This document shows, one piece after another, positions 8,730 to 18,567 of a stretch of DNA of 64,000 nt. The position numbers and the translations under genes were made by a program. This stretch comes from Rhodospirillaceae bacterium (lineage in GTDB: Bacteria > Pseudomonadota > Alphaproteobacteria > Kiloniellales > DSM-21159). The stretch covers positions 3,731,430-3,795,429 of the forward strand of contig CP030885.1 of assembly GCA_006969625.1 (NCBI GenBank), in the 5' to 3' direction. Every line of letters begins with the position of its first letter. Positions within the stretch are counted from its first letter, which is position 1. The notes below the pieces were generated by a model. That model worked only from the letters and a program-made list of their open reading frames with translations, was not told the origin of the DNA and made no database searches.

Positions 8730-10724
8730 ATGATCGGTCCGGCGCTGCAGACCATGGAGACGCCGCAGGCGGAGGTGCGCGCCGAAGGCTCCGAGCTGGA
8801 AGCGGCCCTGGCGGCAGGGCTCTCGGCCGCTTTGTCGCGCTCGGAGGTCGGCCTGCTGCTCGTCGATCCGCTCGAGGATCGCATCCTGGCGGCAAGCCCG
8901 GCTCTCGCCGCGATGACCGGGCGCGACCCAAAGACGCTGAGAGGCACGCCGGTCACCGCCCTGTTCCGCAGCGCGCTGCCCGAGTTGATCACTCTGAGCG
9001 AGGCCTGCGACGCGAAAGGCCGGGCGTGGAGCGGCGCTCTTGCCATCGAATCGGGGGACGGCGCCAGCCGCGACGTCGAGGTCTTCGCCTCGCGCTTCGG
9101 TGCCTCGGACGCGGCCGGACGTCCGCGCCGCCTCGCCTTCGTTCTGCTCGACGCCAAGCGCCAGCGCCAACGACGCGCCAAGCTGGACGCCGATGCGCTC
9201 TACCGCGACAACCGCATCGCCTACGAGCGGATCGACATCCTGTTCCGCGAGCTGGAGCGCGGGAACCGCCTGATCCTCGACGCCGCCGGCGAGGGCATCT
9301 ACGGCGTCAACACAAACGGGGAGACCACCTTTCTGAACCCGGCCGCCGAACGCATGCTCGGCTGGAAGGCGGAGGAGATGGTCGGGCGCGTCGCGCACCA
9401 CCTCATGCACCACACCCACGAGGCCGGCGCCGAGTACCCGATCCAGGACTGCCCGATCTACGCCGCCTTCCGCGACGGCGCGGTGCGCCGGGTCGACCGG
9501 GAGATCTTCTGGCGCAAGGACGGCACCAGCTTCCCCGTGGACTACACCTCGACGCCGATCCTCGACGACGGGCGCCTGGTCGGCGCCGTCGTCGTCTTCC
9601 GGGACATCTCCAAGCGCCTGGAGCAGGAGCGGCAGTTGAAGCAGGCGTTGGGCGAGGTCGAACGCCTGAAGAAGCGCCTGGAGATGGAAAACGCCTACCT
9701 GCTCGACGAGTTGGACCTGCGCCACAACAAGTACGAGATCGTCGGCGAGAGCCCGGCCATTGCGGCGACGATCCGCCAGATCGAGATGGTCGCGCCGACC
9801 GATGCCACCGTTCTGATCACCGGCGAGTCCGGGACCGGCAAGGAGCTGATCGCCCGCGCCATCCACAACGCCAGCGACCGCCGCGACCGGCCGCTGATCC
9901 GCGTCAATTGCGCGGCAATCCCCAAGGAGCTCTTCGAAAGCGAGTTCTTCGGCCACGTCAAAGGCGCCTTCACCGGCGCCACCGGCCATCGGGTCGGCCG
10001 CTTCGAACTGGCCGACGGCGGCACGATCTTCCTCGACGAGGTCGGCGAGCTGCCGCTCGAGCATCAGGGCAAGCTGCTGCGCGTCCTGCAGGACATGCAG
10101 TTCGAACGCGTCGGCGACACCCGCACGGTCAAGGTGGACGTGCGAGTGATCGCCGCCACCAACCGCGACCTGCGCGGCGAGGTGCGCGAGAAGCGCTTTC
10201 GCGAAGACCTCTACTTCCGCCTGGCCGTCTTCCCGATCGAGTCCGTGCCCCTGCGCGAACGGCCGGACGACATCAAGCTGCTGGCGCAGCTCTTCGTCGC
10301 CCGCGCCGCCGAGCGCCTCAACCGGTTGCCGCCGCCGCGCCTGAGCGTGGCCAACCTGCAGGAGCTGGAACACTACGACTGGCCCGGCAATATCCGCGAG
10401 CTGGAGAACGTCATCGAGCGTGCCGTCATCGTCTCACGCGACGGCCGGCTGCGGTTCGACTTGCCCGGGCAAGCCGGCCCGAGCACGCGCCGGCACGTTT
10501 TCGACAGGGCCAAGACCGAAGAGCCCGGCACGCCAAGCGGCCGCGTGGCCACCGCCGCCGACTTGCAACAGCGGCAGCGCGACAACATCGTCCAAGCGCT
10601 GCGCCAGGCGTGCGGCAAGGTCTCGGGGCCCGGCGGGGCGGCAGACCTACTGCAGATGAAGCCGACGACGCTGTATTCGCAACTCAAGCGGCACGGCATC
10701 GATGCGCGCGCCTTCAAGACCTAG
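8730..10724 (+). CDS. Sigma54-dependent Fis-family transcriptional activator with PAS domains
   Basis: 664-residue enhancer-binding protein. Order: a divergent PAS-like region (about 35-135), a PAS domain (about 175-295, [20 protein letters not shown]), a short coiled linker, and an AAA+ core with Walker A GESGTGKE (365-372), the sigma54-contact loop GAFTGA (412-417) and Walker [13 protein letters not shown] (432-443). A Fis-type HTH follows near the end ([18 protein letters not shown]). There is no receiver domain, so it is not NtrC; the PAS domain probably senses a small signal. The ATG at 8730 is preferred (GAGGGAG 8 nt upstream) over an ATG at 8658 and a TTG at 8631, which falls inside the enhancer repeats. 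Its likely target is the divergent cyn operon. Confidence 0.9.
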   Translation: MIGPALQTMETPQAEVRAEGSELEAALAAGLSAALSRSEVGLLLVDPLEDRILAASPALAAMTGRDPKTLRGTPVTALFRSALPELITLSEACDAKGRAWSGALAIESGDGASRDVEVFASRFGASDAAGRPRRLAFVLLDAKRQRQRRAKLDADALYRDNRIAYERIDILFRELERGNRLILDAAGEGIYGVNTNGETTFLNPAAERMLGWKAEEMVGRVAHHLMHHTHEAGAEYPIQDCPIYAAFRDGAVRRVDREIFWRKDGTSFPVDYTSTPILDDGRLVGAVVVFRDISKRLEQERQLKQALGEVERLKKRLEMENAYLLDELDLRHNKYEIVGESPAIAATIRQIEMVAPTDATVLITGESGTGKELIARAIHNASDRRDRPLIRVNCAAIPKELFESEFFGHVKGAFTGATGHRVGRFELADGGTIFLDEVGELPLEHQGKLLRVLQDMQFERVGDTRTVKVDVRVIAATNRDLRGEVREKRFREDLYFRLAVFPIESVPLRERPDDIKLLAQLFVARAAERLNRLPPPRLSVANLQELEHYDWPGNIRELENVIERAVIVSRDGRLRFDLPGQAGPSTRRHVFDRAKTEEPGTPSGRVATAADLQQRQRDNIVQALRQACGKVSGPGGAADLLQMKPTTLYSQLKRHGIDARAFKT

Positions 10725-10747
10725 GCGCAACGCCGACGCTCCGAACG

Positions 10748-10763
10748 CGGGGCTTCGGCCCCG
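10748..10763 (+). terminator. Stem-loop after the sigma54 activator, possible terminator
   Basis: A 6-bp GC stem CGGGGC/GCCCCG with a TTCG tetraloop, 24 nt after the activator stop. No U-tract follows, so it may be a weak terminator or a stabilising hairpin. Confidence 0.35.
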
Positions 10764-10884
10764 ATCGTCCAAGGGACCGCGGCGATTCCGAGTAGCGACC
10801 CTTGGCTTGTCGGTCCCGGCACAGTAGACTGCCCGCAATATCCCGCCGGGCATCCGGCAGAAACAAGCAGATGGGAGGACAGAC

Positions 10885-10962
10885 ATGAAGTGGTTCGCAC
10901 CGCGCATCGAAGAGATCTGCATCGGCATGGAGATCAACGGCTACTTCCCGGCCGAACTCTAG
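10885..10962 (+). CDS. pqqA: PQQ precursor peptide PqqA (copy 1)
   Basis: 25-residue ribosomal peptide whose Glu and Tyr side chains are fused to make pyrroloquinoline quinone. The diagnostic E-x3-Y motif is present as EINGY, preceded by MKWFAPRIEEICIG. GGGAGGA lies 7 nt before the ATG. pqqB follows after 47 nt, so it heads the pqqABCDE operon. A near-identical second copy lies at 16034. Confidence 0.96.
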   Translation: MKWFAPRIEEICIGMEINGYFPAEL

Positions 10963-11009
10963 TCCGTGCGGGCTGGCGGCCGGCACGCCGCCTAGAGCGG
11001 ACCGCCTAG

Positions 11010-11921
11010 ATGGGTCGCCTGCACGTTCTGGTTCTCGGATCGGCAGCCGGTGGCGGCTATCCTCAGTGGAACTGCCGGGGTCCCATCAGTTCGCTGTTCT
11101 GGGACGGCGATCCGCGGGTCGAAGAGCGCACGCAGTCGTCCATCGCCGTTTCGCACGACGGCGAGACCTGGGCGTTGCTGAACTGCTCGCCGGACATCCG
11201 CCAACAGATCCTGCGCACGCCGCGGCTGCAGCCGCGGCGTGCGCCTCGGCATTCCCCGATCGCCAGCATCCTGCTGACGAACGGCGATATCGATCACGTC
11301 GCCGGGCTGCTTTCGTTACGCGAGCGCCAGGCGTTCCGCCTGCTGGCCACGCCGGCCGTGCTCGAGGTGCTGCAGGCCAACCGGATCTTCGAGGCGCTCG
11401 CGCCGGACCTGGTCGCCCGCTGTCCGGTGGCGCTGAACGAGAGCATCCCTTTGGTCGGCGACCTGGTGGCCGAGATCTTCCCGGTACCGGGCAAGGTGCC
11501 GCTCTATATGGAGGAGGGAGAGCCGGAGATCGGCGCCGAAAGCGAATCCACCGTCGGCGTGCGGATTGCCGCACCCGACGGACCGCAGCTCTTCTACATC
11601 CCTGGCTGCGCCCATGTGCCGGAGGCCTTGAAGCAGCGGGTCGGCGGTGCCGATCTGCTGCTGTTCGACGGCACCCTTTGGCAGGACGACGAAATGATCC
11701 AGGCCGGCGTCGGGCAGAAGACGGGCCACCGCATGGGCCACATCTCCATGTCCGGCCAGGACGGCAGCATCGCCGCCTTCCGCGACGTGCCGTTGGGCCG
11801 CCGGGTTTTCATCCACATCAACAATACCAACCCCGTCCTGGTCCAGGGCTCGCCCGAGCGTCGCGCGGCCGAGGAGGCCGGCTGGGAGATCGCCTACGAC
11901 GGGCTGGAGATCGCGCTGTGA
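11010..11921 (+). CDS. pqqB: PQQ biosynthesis protein PqqB
   Basis: 303-residue metallo-beta-lactamase-fold oxygenase that hydroxylates the tyrosine of the excised Glu-Tyr unit during PQQ synthesis. Family features are the N-terminal VLGSAAGGGYPQWNC, the metal-site block LTNGDIDHVAGLLSLRE and the C-terminal FIHINNTNPV. Its stop overlaps the pqqC GTG start (GTGA), which is translational coupling. Confidence 0.97.
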   Translation: MGRLHVLVLGSAAGGGYPQWNCRGPISSLFWDGDPRVEERTQSSIAVSHDGETWALLNCSPDIRQQILRTPRLQPRRAPRHSPIASILLTNGDIDHVAGLLSLRERQAFRLLATPAVLEVLQANRIFEALAPDLVARCPVALNESIPLVGDLVAEIFPVPGKVPLYMEEGEPEIGAESESTVGVRIAAPDGPQLFYIPGCAHVPEALKQRVGGADLLLFDGTLWQDDEMIQAGVGQKTGHRMGHISMSGQDGSIAAFRDVPLGRRVFIHINNTNPVLVQGSPERRAAEEAGWEIAYDGLEIAL

Positions 11922-12685
11922 GTTCGGCCCTGACAGAGGCGCCGCCGACCGAGGAGACGCCGCTCGATCCGGCGGCGCTGGAGCAGGCGCTCCGCGCGAT
12001 CGGCGAGACGCGCTACCACCACCTGCACCCCTTCCATCGCCGCTTGAACGCGGGCGCGCTGAACAAGGCCCAGGTCCAGGCCTGGGCGCTCAACCGCTAC
12101 TATTACCAGAGCATGATCCCGGTGAAGGACGCGGCGATCCTCTCGCGTATGCAGGACGCTGCGTTGCGCCGGGAGTGGCGCCAGCGCATCGTCGACCACG
12201 ACGGCACCTGCGACGCCGACGGCGGCCTCGCCCGCTGGCTGGCCCTGACGGATGGCCTCGGCCTGGACCGCGACTACGTGGTCTCGACCGAGGGCGTGCT
12301 GCCGGCCACCAAGTTCGCCGTCGAGGCCTATGTCCATTTCGTGCGCGACAAGAGCCTGCTCGAGGCGATCGCCTCGTCGCTGACCGAGCTGTTTTCGCCC
12401 ATGGCGATCGGCGCGCGGGTGCGCGGCATGCTGGAGAACTACGACTACGTCACGCCGGACATCCTGGCCTACTTCGACAAGCGCCCGGAGCAGGCGACGC
12501 GGGACTCCGACTTCGCGCTGGCCTATGTGCTGGCGCATGCCCGCCGCCCCGACCAGCAGCAGGATGTTCTGCGCGCCCTGACCTTCAAGTGCGACGTCCT
12601 CTGGGCGCAGCTCGATGCGCTCTACCACGCCTATCTGGAGCCGGGGAACATCCCGCCGGGCGCCTTCCGGCCGGAGGCGGCATGA
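11918..12685 (+). CDS. pqqC: PQQ synthase PqqC
   Basis: 255-residue cofactor-free oxidase that closes the ring and carries out the final oxidation to PQQ. The start is GTG in the overlap with pqqB. Helical-bundle family motifs include LHPFHRRLNAGALNK, NRYYYQSMIPVKDAAILSR and DHDGT. It ends in an ATGA overlap with pqqD. Full length for the family. Confidence 0.97.
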   Translation: MSSALTEAPPTEETPLDPAALEQALRAIGETRYHHLHPFHRRLNAGALNKAQVQAWALNRYYYQSMIPVKDAAILSRMQDAALRREWRQRIVDHDGTCDADGGLARWLALTDGLGLDRDYVVSTEGVLPATKFAVEAYVHFVRDKSLLEAIASSLTELFSPMAIGARVRGMLENYDYVTPDILAYFDKRPEQATRDSDFALAYVLAHARRPDQQQDVLRALTFKCDVLWAQLDALYHAYLEPGNIPPGAFRPEAA

Positions 12686-12972
12686 CCGCGGCGCCGGCGC
12701 TGACCGAGCAGAGCGTGCCACACCTGCCGAAGGGCGTGCGGCTGCGCTACGACGAGGCGCGCGGCCAGTGGCTCTTGATGGGACCCGAACGGCTCTTCAA
12801 GCTGGACGCCATCGGCGTCGAGATCCTTCGCCGCTGCGACGGCGACCGGGACCTCTCGGTGCTGGTCGCCGAGCTTGCCGAGAGCTTCCAGGCGGATCCG
12901 GCGACGGTCGAGCGCGACGTGCGCGCCTTCCTGACGGAGTTCGTCACCCGCGGCATGGTCAAACTCGCATGA
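12682..12972 (+). CDS. pqqD: PQQ biosynthesis peptide chaperone PqqD
   Basis: 96-residue RiPP recognition element that binds PqqA and presents it to PqqE. Typical features are [23 protein letters not shown] and the helical C-terminal half with [20 protein letters not shown]. It overlaps pqqC by 4 nt and is followed by pqqE after 10 nt. Confidence 0.95.
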   Translation: MTAAPALTEQSVPHLPKGVRLRYDEARGQWLLMGPERLFKLDAIGVEILRRCDGDRDLSVLVAELAESFQADPATVERDVRAFLTEFVTRGMVKLA

Positions 12973-12982
12973 GGCCGGCGGC

Positions 12983-14098
12983 ATGAGCTTGCCTCGTACC
13001 GAGATCCCCGCCCCCCTCGGCCTGCTGGCGGAGCTCACCCATCGCTGCCCGCTGCACTGCCCCTACTGCTCCAATCCCGTCGAGCTGGAGCGGCGCTCGG
13101 GCGAGCTGGACACGGGCACCTGGACCCGCGTGCTGTCGGAGGCGGCGGCACTCGGCGTGCTGCAGGTCCACCTCTCGGGCGGCGAGCCCACGGCCCGCCG
13201 CGACCTTGAGGAGATCGTCGCGCACTGCGCCGACGTCGGGCTCTACAGCAATCTGATCACCGCCGGCGTCAACCTGTCCCGCGAGCGCCTCGCCGCCTTG
13301 GCCGACGCGGGGCTCGACCATGTGCAGCTCTCGATCCAAGGACCCGAGGCCGCGACCAACGACCTGGTCGCCGGTCTGACCGGCGCCTTCGACCAGAAGA
13401 TGGCGCTGGCCGGCCATGTGCGCGACCTGGGTCTGCCGCTGACCGTCAACAGCGTGATCCACCGCCACAACATCGACCAGGTGCAACAGGTCATCGAGCT
13501 GGCCTTGCGTCTGGGCGCCCATCGCCTGGAGATCGCCCACGCCCAGTACTACGGCTGGGCGCTGCGCAACCGCGCCGCCTTGATGCCGCGCCGCGCCCAG
13601 GTCGAAGCGGCCATGGCGACGCTGGAGGCGGCCCGGTCGGAATTGAAGGGCCGGCTGGTGATCGACGCGGTCGTGCCCGACTACTACGCCAGCCTGCCCA
13701 AACCCTGCATGGGCGGCTGGGGCCTGCGCTCGCTGAACGTCACGCCGGCGGGCAAGGTGCTGCCCTGCCACGCTGCGGAGACGATCCCCGGCCTGAGCTT
13801 CGAGACCGTCCGAGACCGTCCGTTGGCCGAGATCTGGTACGAGGGGGCCGCCTTCCAGGCGTTCCGGGGGACCGATTGGATGGCCGAGCCCTGTCGCTCC
13901 TGCGAGCGTCGCGAAGTCGACTGGGGCGGCTGCCGCTGCCAGGCGCTGGCGATCGCCGGAGACGCCGGCAAGACCGATCCAGCCTGCCACAAGTCGCCGC
14001 ATCACGCCGAACTGCTGGCCCTGGCCGAAGCGGATTCCGATCGCGCGCCCGCGGACTTCGCGTACCGGGGATTCGCGACCGCCAAGGCCGACGCCTGA
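12983..14098 (+). CDS. pqqE: PqqA peptide cyclase PqqE (radical SAM/SPASM)
   Basis: 371-residue radical SAM enzyme that forms the Glu-Tyr carbon-carbon bond in PqqA. The SAM cluster motif is C22-x3-C26-x2-C29 in [13 protein letters not shown]. The C-terminal SPASM region carries the auxiliary-cluster cysteines ([34 protein letters not shown] and PACHKSP). It is the last gene of the pqqABCDE operon; pqqF/G proteases are not in this window. Confidence 0.97.
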   Translation: MSLPRTEIPAPLGLLAELTHRCPLHCPYCSNPVELERRSGELDTGTWTRVLSEAAALGVLQVHLSGGEPTARRDLEEIVAHCADVGLYSNLITAGVNLSRERLAALADAGLDHVQLSIQGPEAATNDLVAGLTGAFDQKMALAGHVRDLGLPLTVNSVIHRHNIDQVQQVIELALRLGAHRLEIAHAQYYGWALRNRAALMPRRAQVEAAMATLEAARSELKGRLVIDAVVPDYYASLPKPCMGGWGLRSLNVTPAGKVLPCHAAETIPGLSFETVRDRPLAEIWYEGAAFQAFRGTDWMAEPCRSCERREVDWGGCRCQALAIAGDAGKTDPACHKSPHHAELLALAEADSDRAPADFAYRGFATAKADA

Positions 14099-14104
14099 GC
14101 GTCG

Positions 14105-14452
14105 CTACTCCGGCACAGTGACGCTGAACTCGATGCTCGCGTACCACGCGGCGAGATCGTCGATGTCCTCGTCGCTGAGCTGCCCGGCGATCACCGACAT
14201 GATCTCGTGGGTGCGCTTGCCGGAGCGGAAGGCCTTGAGCTGGGTGGCGAGATAGATCTGGCTCTCGCCCGCGATGTGCGGCGCGATCGGGATGCGCGCC
14301 ACGCCGTCGATGCCATGGCAGGTGCGGCAGGCCTTGGCCTTCTCCCGGCCGGCGGCCGCATCGGCGGCCTGGGCGGAGGGGGTTTGGACGAGCGTCAGGC
14401 CGACGCAGAAAGCGAAGGCGAGGCAAGCGAAAGTGCGCAGGGAGCGGGTCAT
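14105..14452 (-). CDS. Secreted class I cytochrome c
   Basis: 115-residue periplasmic mono-haem cytochrome. It has a signal peptide (1-29, cleavage near SAQAA), haem motif C42-x2-C45-H46 and a likely distal Met85 in HEIMSVIAG. It lies directly downstream of the PQQ sugar dehydrogenase on the same strand and is its probable electron acceptor. It ends 6 nt from the convergent pqqE stop. Confidence 0.9.
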   Translation of the reverse strand: MTRSLRTFACLAFAFCVGLTLVQTPSAQAADAAAGREKAKACRTCHGIDGVARIPIAPHIAGESQIYLATQLKAFRSGKRTHEIMSVIAGQLSDEDIDDLAAWYASIEFSVTVPE

Positions 14453-14461
14453 GGCGGCGGC

Positions 14462-14526
14462 TTCACGGAAGGGATGGCGATGAAGCGGGACGCCCCGGCA
14501 CGCGGGGCGTGCCGGGGCTCCGTGAA
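14462..14526 (-). repeat. Strong stem-loop between the sugar dehydrogenase and cytochrome genes
   Basis: A perfect 11-bp stem (14492-14502 with 14508-14518, GCCCCGGCACG and its complement) with a 5-nt loop lies inside a further 8-bp pairing TTCACGGA/TCCGTGAA (14462-14469 with 14519-14526). It lies in the 92-bp gap of a same-strand gene pair. It may stabilise the upstream message or attenuate the cytochrome gene; there is no U-tract. Confidence 0.55.
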
Positions 14527-14544
14527 AGTCGGGTGGGACGGTGT

Positions 14545-15795
14545 CTACCGCGTGTAGGAAATGCGATAGACGGCGCCGACGAGGTCGTCGGACACCAGGA
14601 TGGAGCCGTCCTGAAGCTGGGCGACGTCGACCGGACGGCCGAGGTATTCGCCGGTCTCTTCGTCCAGCCAGCCGTCGGCGAAGACCTTGGTCTCGCCCAC
14701 CGTCCCGTCGTCATTGACGGCGGTGAACATCACCCGCGCGCCGATCGGGTCGGTCCGGTTCCAGGAGCCGTGCTGGGCGACGAAGATGCCGCCGCGGTAC
14801 ATCGCCGGGAACTGCCGCCCGGTGTAGAAGGTCATGCCGAGGTCGGCTGCATGCGCATCCATCTCGACGACCGGGAAGACCAGGTCTGCCGGCGGCTCGT
14901 CGCCCTTGTACTCGTTGGTGCGGGTGCTGCCACCGCCGTACCAGGGGAAGCCGAAGTGCTGGCCCATCTCGGTCTGGCGGTTGAGCTCGCCCGGCGGGAT
15001 CAGGTCGCCCATGCCGTCGACCTGGTTGTCGGTGAACCAGAGCTCGCCGTTGGCCGGGTTGAAGTCCATGCCGACCGAGTTGCGCACGCCGTAGGTGTAG
15101 ACCTCGCGGTTGGTGCCGTCCCGGTTCATGCGGATGATGCCGCCGATGCCGGTCCGCTCGTAGAGTTCCATCTTCTCCGGCGGGGAGACGTTGAAGGGCT
15201 GGCCGAGCGAGATGTACAGCTTGTCGTCGGGACCGATGCGGCAGACGCGGGCGGTATGGTTGTAGCTGACCTCGTCGGCCGGGATCAGGTCGCCCTCGGG
15301 CACGACCTCGAAGGCGGCCACGTCGGGACTCTCGTAGAAGAACTCGGCGGCCGGATAGACCAGCACCCGGTTCTGCTCGGCGATGTAGAGGAAGCCGTCC
15401 CGGGAGAAGCAGGGACCATTGGGGATGGCGAAATCGATCGAGGGCGCGAAGCCCTTCACCTCGTCGGCGACCCGGTCCTTGTTGCGGTCGGTGACCGCCC
15501 AGACATCGGTCTTGCGGGTGCCGACGAAGGTGACGACGCCCTGCGGCCCGACGGCTATGTGCCGCGCATCGGGGACGATGGCGTAGAGATCGATCTCGAA
15601 GCCGTCCGGCAGATTGATGCGCTCCAGAATCTTGCGGATCGCCGCGGCGTTCTCGCCGCCCTGCTCGACGACGGTGAACTCGGTGACGCCGGTCGTCTTG
15701 AACTGACTGAGCTTTTCGAGGTTCGACTGGGCCAAGGCCGGGCCGGCAAGCGCCAAGCCCAGCGCGACGGCGCTGGAAAGCAGCAGACCTTTCAT
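14545..15795 (-). CDS. PQQ-dependent sugar dehydrogenase (soluble GDH/sorbosone dehydrogenase family)
   Basis: 416-residue periplasmic six-bladed beta-propeller quinoprotein that oxidises an aldose or related sugar aldehyde and passes electrons to a cytochrome. A signal peptide of ~22 residues (LAGPALA-QSN) is present. Family blocks include LPDGFEIDLYA, ISLGQPFN, YGVRNSVGMDFNPANGELWFTDN and VAQHGSWNR. The substrate is unknown. It sits between the pqq operon and the second pqqA, with a partner cytochrome c downstream. Confidence 0.9.
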   Translation of the reverse strand: MKGLLLSSAVALGLALAGPALAQSNLEKLSQFKTTGVTEFTVVEQGGENAAAIRKILERINLPDGFEIDLYAIVPDARHIAVGPQGVVTFVGTRKTDVWAVTDRNKDRVADEVKGFAPSIDFAIPNGPCFSRDGFLYIAEQNRVLVYPAAEFFYESPDVAAFEVVPEGDLIPADEVSYNHTARVCRIGPDDKLYISLGQPFNVSPPEKMELYERTGIGGIIRMNRDGTNREVYTYGVRNSVGMDFNPANGELWFTDNQVDGMGDLIPPGELNRQTEMGQHFGFPWYGGGSTRTNEYKGDEPPADLVFPVVEMDAHAADLGMTFYTGRQFPAMYRGGIFVAQHGSWNRTDPIGARVMFTAVNDDGTVGETKVFADGWLDEETGEYLGRPVDVAQLQDGSILVSDDLVGAVYRISYTR

Positions 15796-16033
15796 GGATT
15801 TCCTCCCTTGTGACGCAGGATATTCTGTTTTGTGAACTGCCTATGTTTGAATTCTACGCATCCGCACCCGAAGCGGCAACGCACGGGCGCCGAGCGCTTC
15901 GATGCGACCAAGGTCTAAGTTGTTGCCACCACCCCGGCCCGGCTATCCTTGCCGGCCGGTTGGCGAGCATCGCCACCCCGGCGCGAGCTGACACGGCCCG
16001 GCTTGCCGCAGCCACCACCCCTGGGAGACCGTC

Positions 16034-16111
16034 ATGAAGTGGTACACCCCGCATATCGAAGAGATCTGCATCGGCATGGAGATCAACGGCTACTTCCCGG
16101 CCGAGCTCTAG
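16034..16111 (+). CDS. pqqA: PQQ precursor peptide PqqA (copy 2, orphan)
   Basis: 25-residue PqqA paralogue, identical to copy 1 at 22 of 25 positions, with the E-x3-Y core EINGY. The DNA is identical to copy 1 over about 50 nt of the core, pointing to a recent duplication or gene conversion. GGGAGA lies 7 nt upstream of the ATG. It stands alone, facing convergent and divergent minus-strand genes, with no other pqq gene next to it. It probably supplies extra precursor for PqqBCDE. It is too short for routine gene callers. Confidence 0.9.
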   Translation: MKWYTPHIEEICIGMEINGYFPAEL

Positions 16112-16356
16112 GCTTCGGCCCCATAACCCGGGCGTGCCCGGCGCCCTTGGATCCTTGCCTACGCGAGGATTGGGGCGGCGGGCGTGTTCGGAGAAGCGGC
16201 GCTTGCAGCGCGGCCGGGCGAGGACACTGCGAACCGGCCGGTGTCGTGCATCGTCTATCGCGCATCGTCTATCGGTCGTGGTCTCCGGCTGCGGGATTGG
16301 CACGCTGCGCACTGCTTTCTTCGGACACTCATGAGTGCCGTGCGAGCGGCGAGCGG

Positions 16357-18567
16357 TCAGGCGCGCATGCGGTTCAGACAGAACAGCATCTCGCGCAACG
16401 CCACGGGTTCGATCGGCTTGTTCATGAACCCGACGCCTTGCTCGCGACAGCGACTGCGCAGGTCGGGCGTGCGGTCGGCGGTGATCAGGATCGCCGGCAG
16501 ATATCGATGCGTCTCGCGCAGGGCAGCGATCGTATCGAGACCGCTCGTCTCGTCCGCGAGCTGATAGTCGACGAGCAGGATGTCCGGCACGGCCTCGATG
16601 GCCGCGATCAGCGAGAGCGCCTCGGCGTGCCCGGCCACGTCGAAGACGCTGACGCCCCAGCTTTCCAACAGGGTCGTCAGGGCCCGCCGCAACGTCGGGT
16701 CGTCCTCGACGACCAGCGCCAGCAGGTCGACCGGCTCCTCGCCGCGGCTCGGCTCGTTGGTCGCCACTGCGGCGTGCGGATCCTGGTCCCGGCTGATCGG
16801 CACGGTGACGAAGAAACCCGTGCCCCGCCCCTGCTCCGAGTCCAGGCTGAGGGGATGGCCGAGCAGCGCGCAAGCCCGCTCGACAATGGCGAGGCCGAGG
16901 CCGACGCCATCGCACATACCTCGGGCGCCGCTGAGACGCTGGAATTCCTTGAAGACGATGTCCTGGTCCTCGGCCGAAATCCCGGGGCCGGTATCCCAGA
17001 CCTCGATCCGCAGTGCCTTGGCTTGGCGCCGGGTGCCGACCAGCACCTTCCCGCTCGAGGTGTAGCGGATCGCGTTGACGATGAGGTTCTGAAGAATGCG
17101 CCGGAGGTAGGCGGGATCGCTTTCGACGAACAGACCGGACGGGACGATCCGCAACTCCAGCCCTTTCTGGCGGGCGAGCGGCTCGAACTCGTCGAACAGG
17201 GGACAGAGCAGTTGATCCATCCGCACGGAGGAGACGGCGACCGCCGCCTGGCCGGAGTCGAGCTTCGAGATGTCGAGCAGCGCCGCCAGGATCGATTCGA
17301 CACTGTTGAGCGCGCTCTGGGTCCGCTGCACCACCTGCCCGGCGTGATCGCCGATCTCCATGCCGTTCAGGGATGCCAGGAACAGCTTGGCCGCCGAAAG
17401 CGGCTGCAGCAGATCGTGACTGGCCGCGGCCACGAAGCGCGATTTCGAGGCGTTGGCCCGCTCCGCCTCGTCGAGCGCGTCCTCCAAGGCGAGGGTCCGC
17501 TCGAGTACGCGCCGTTCCAACGACTCGTTTGCCGCATAGACCGCGCGAACTGCGGCGCGTTCGGCGGTCACGTCCGTGAAGCTGATCACGAAGCCCGTGT
17601 CCGGCATCTCCTGGGCGAAGACCGCGAGATGGGTCTGTTCGCCGGCCAGTGCCTCCAGCGCGAGCGGCGACCGGCCGGCTGCCCCCTCCACCCAATCCTG
17701 CAGCGTCGCCGCCGAACCGCCGCCGCGGAATCCCAATGTGTCGGCCAGGTAGCGGTAGAGGCGCCCGAAGCTGCGCCCGACCTGCAGGGCCTCGATCGGC
17801 GGATGCAGGAGCTGCTCGAGACGCTGGTTCCACCAGACCAGGCGGTGGCGGCTGTCGAAGATGCAGATGCCTTGATTGATGTGCTCCAGCGTCGCCCTGA
17901 TGAGTCGTGCCTGGTCGTCGAGCAGGCGCTCGCGCTCCCGGCGCTCCAAACGGACCATGTCGGTAACGTCGGTCTGCAGGATCGCCGTGCCTTGCGACGG
18001 CGTCCTGTGCTCGCTGACCTGAACCCAGCTCGCCTCGTCGATGCGGACGTTGAAGTTGACGTGGTGGTCCTTGTGGTTCTGCCGGCGCTTCGCCGCCCAG
18101 GTCTCGCGCGTCTCGCCGTCGCTCAGCGACAAGTGCCGGCTCTGGCTCACGAGATGCACGTACTGCTGGAAGGTCAGTCCCGGGCGCAATTGTTCCTTGA
18201 TGTCCGGCATGTGCATGCCGAAGCGGCTGTTGCACATCACCAACACGTCGTCGGCGTTGAAGAGGGCGAAACCTTCCTGCACCGCCTCCAGGGCGTTGAA
18301 CAGATCGGCGCGGGCGCGCTGGGCCGCCTCGCTCGCCTCGGACAGGCGCGCGTTCGACTGGTTCAGCAGGTCGAGCGTCTGCTCCAGGTCCCTGGTGCGC
18401 TCGCGGACCTGCTCCTCCAGCATCAGCGCGCGCTGGAAGTACGCGTAGTCCTCGCCACGCTCGTCGCCGGCCTGCTCCACGCGCCGCATCAGCGCCGAAA
18501 CGACCTTCAGCAACTTCTCGTTCTGCCGGTCGACGGTGTCCTCGGGATCGACGAACAGGCCGCTCAT
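16357..18567 (-). CDS. Hybrid sensor histidine kinase, NahK/ErcS'-like, with two PAS regions and a receiver
   Basis: 736-residue soluble kinase. Order: N-terminal coiled coil (about 10-85), PAS (about 88-205, LEAVQEGFALFNADDVLV), PAS-7-type domain (about 225-335, INQGICIFDSRHRLVWWN), coiled coil, HisKA with phospho-acceptor His384 in FVAAASHDLLQPL, HATPase with DTGPGIS, and a C-terminal receiver with Asp667. The architecture matches NahK/ErcS' of Pseudomonas, which takes part in control of PQQ-dependent ethanol oxidation. It overlaps the FIST sensor gene by 4 nt and the LuxR-type regulator lies upstream. A regulatory unit for the alcohol dehydrogenase is the likely role. Confidence 0.88.
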   Translation of the reverse strand: MSGLFVDPEDTVDRQNEKLLKVVSALMRRVEQAGDERGEDYAYFQRALMLEEQVRERTRDLEQTLDLLNQSNARLSEASEAAQRARADLFNALEAVQEGFALFNADDVLVMCNSRFGMHMPDIKEQLRPGLTFQQYVHLVSQSRHLSLSDGETRETWAAKRRQNHKDHHVNFNVRIDEASWVQVSEHRTPSQGTAILQTDVTDMVRLERRERERLLDDQARLIRATLEHINQGICIFDSRHRLVWWNQRLEQLLHPPIEALQVGRSFGRLYRYLADTLGFRGGGSAATLQDWVEGAAGRSPLALEALAGEQTHLAVFAQEMPDTGFVISFTDVTAERAAVRAVYAANESLERRVLERTLALEDALDEAERANASKSRFVAAASHDLLQPLSAAKLFLASLNGMEIGDHAGQVVQRTQSALNSVESILAALLDISKLDSGQAAVAVSSVRMDQLLCPLFDEFEPLARQKGLELRIVPSGLFVESDPAYLRRILQNLIVNAIRYTSSGKVLVGTRRQAKALRIEVWDTGPGISAEDQDIVFKEFQRLSGARGMCDGVGLGLAIVERACALLGHPLSLDSEQGRGTGFFVTVPISRDQDPHAAVATNEPSRGEEPVDLLALVVEDDPTLRRALTTLLESWGVSVFDVAGHAEALSLIAAIEAVPDILLVDYQLADETSGLDTIAALRETHRYLPAILITADRTPDLRSRCREQGVGFMNKPIEPVALREMLFCLNRMRA

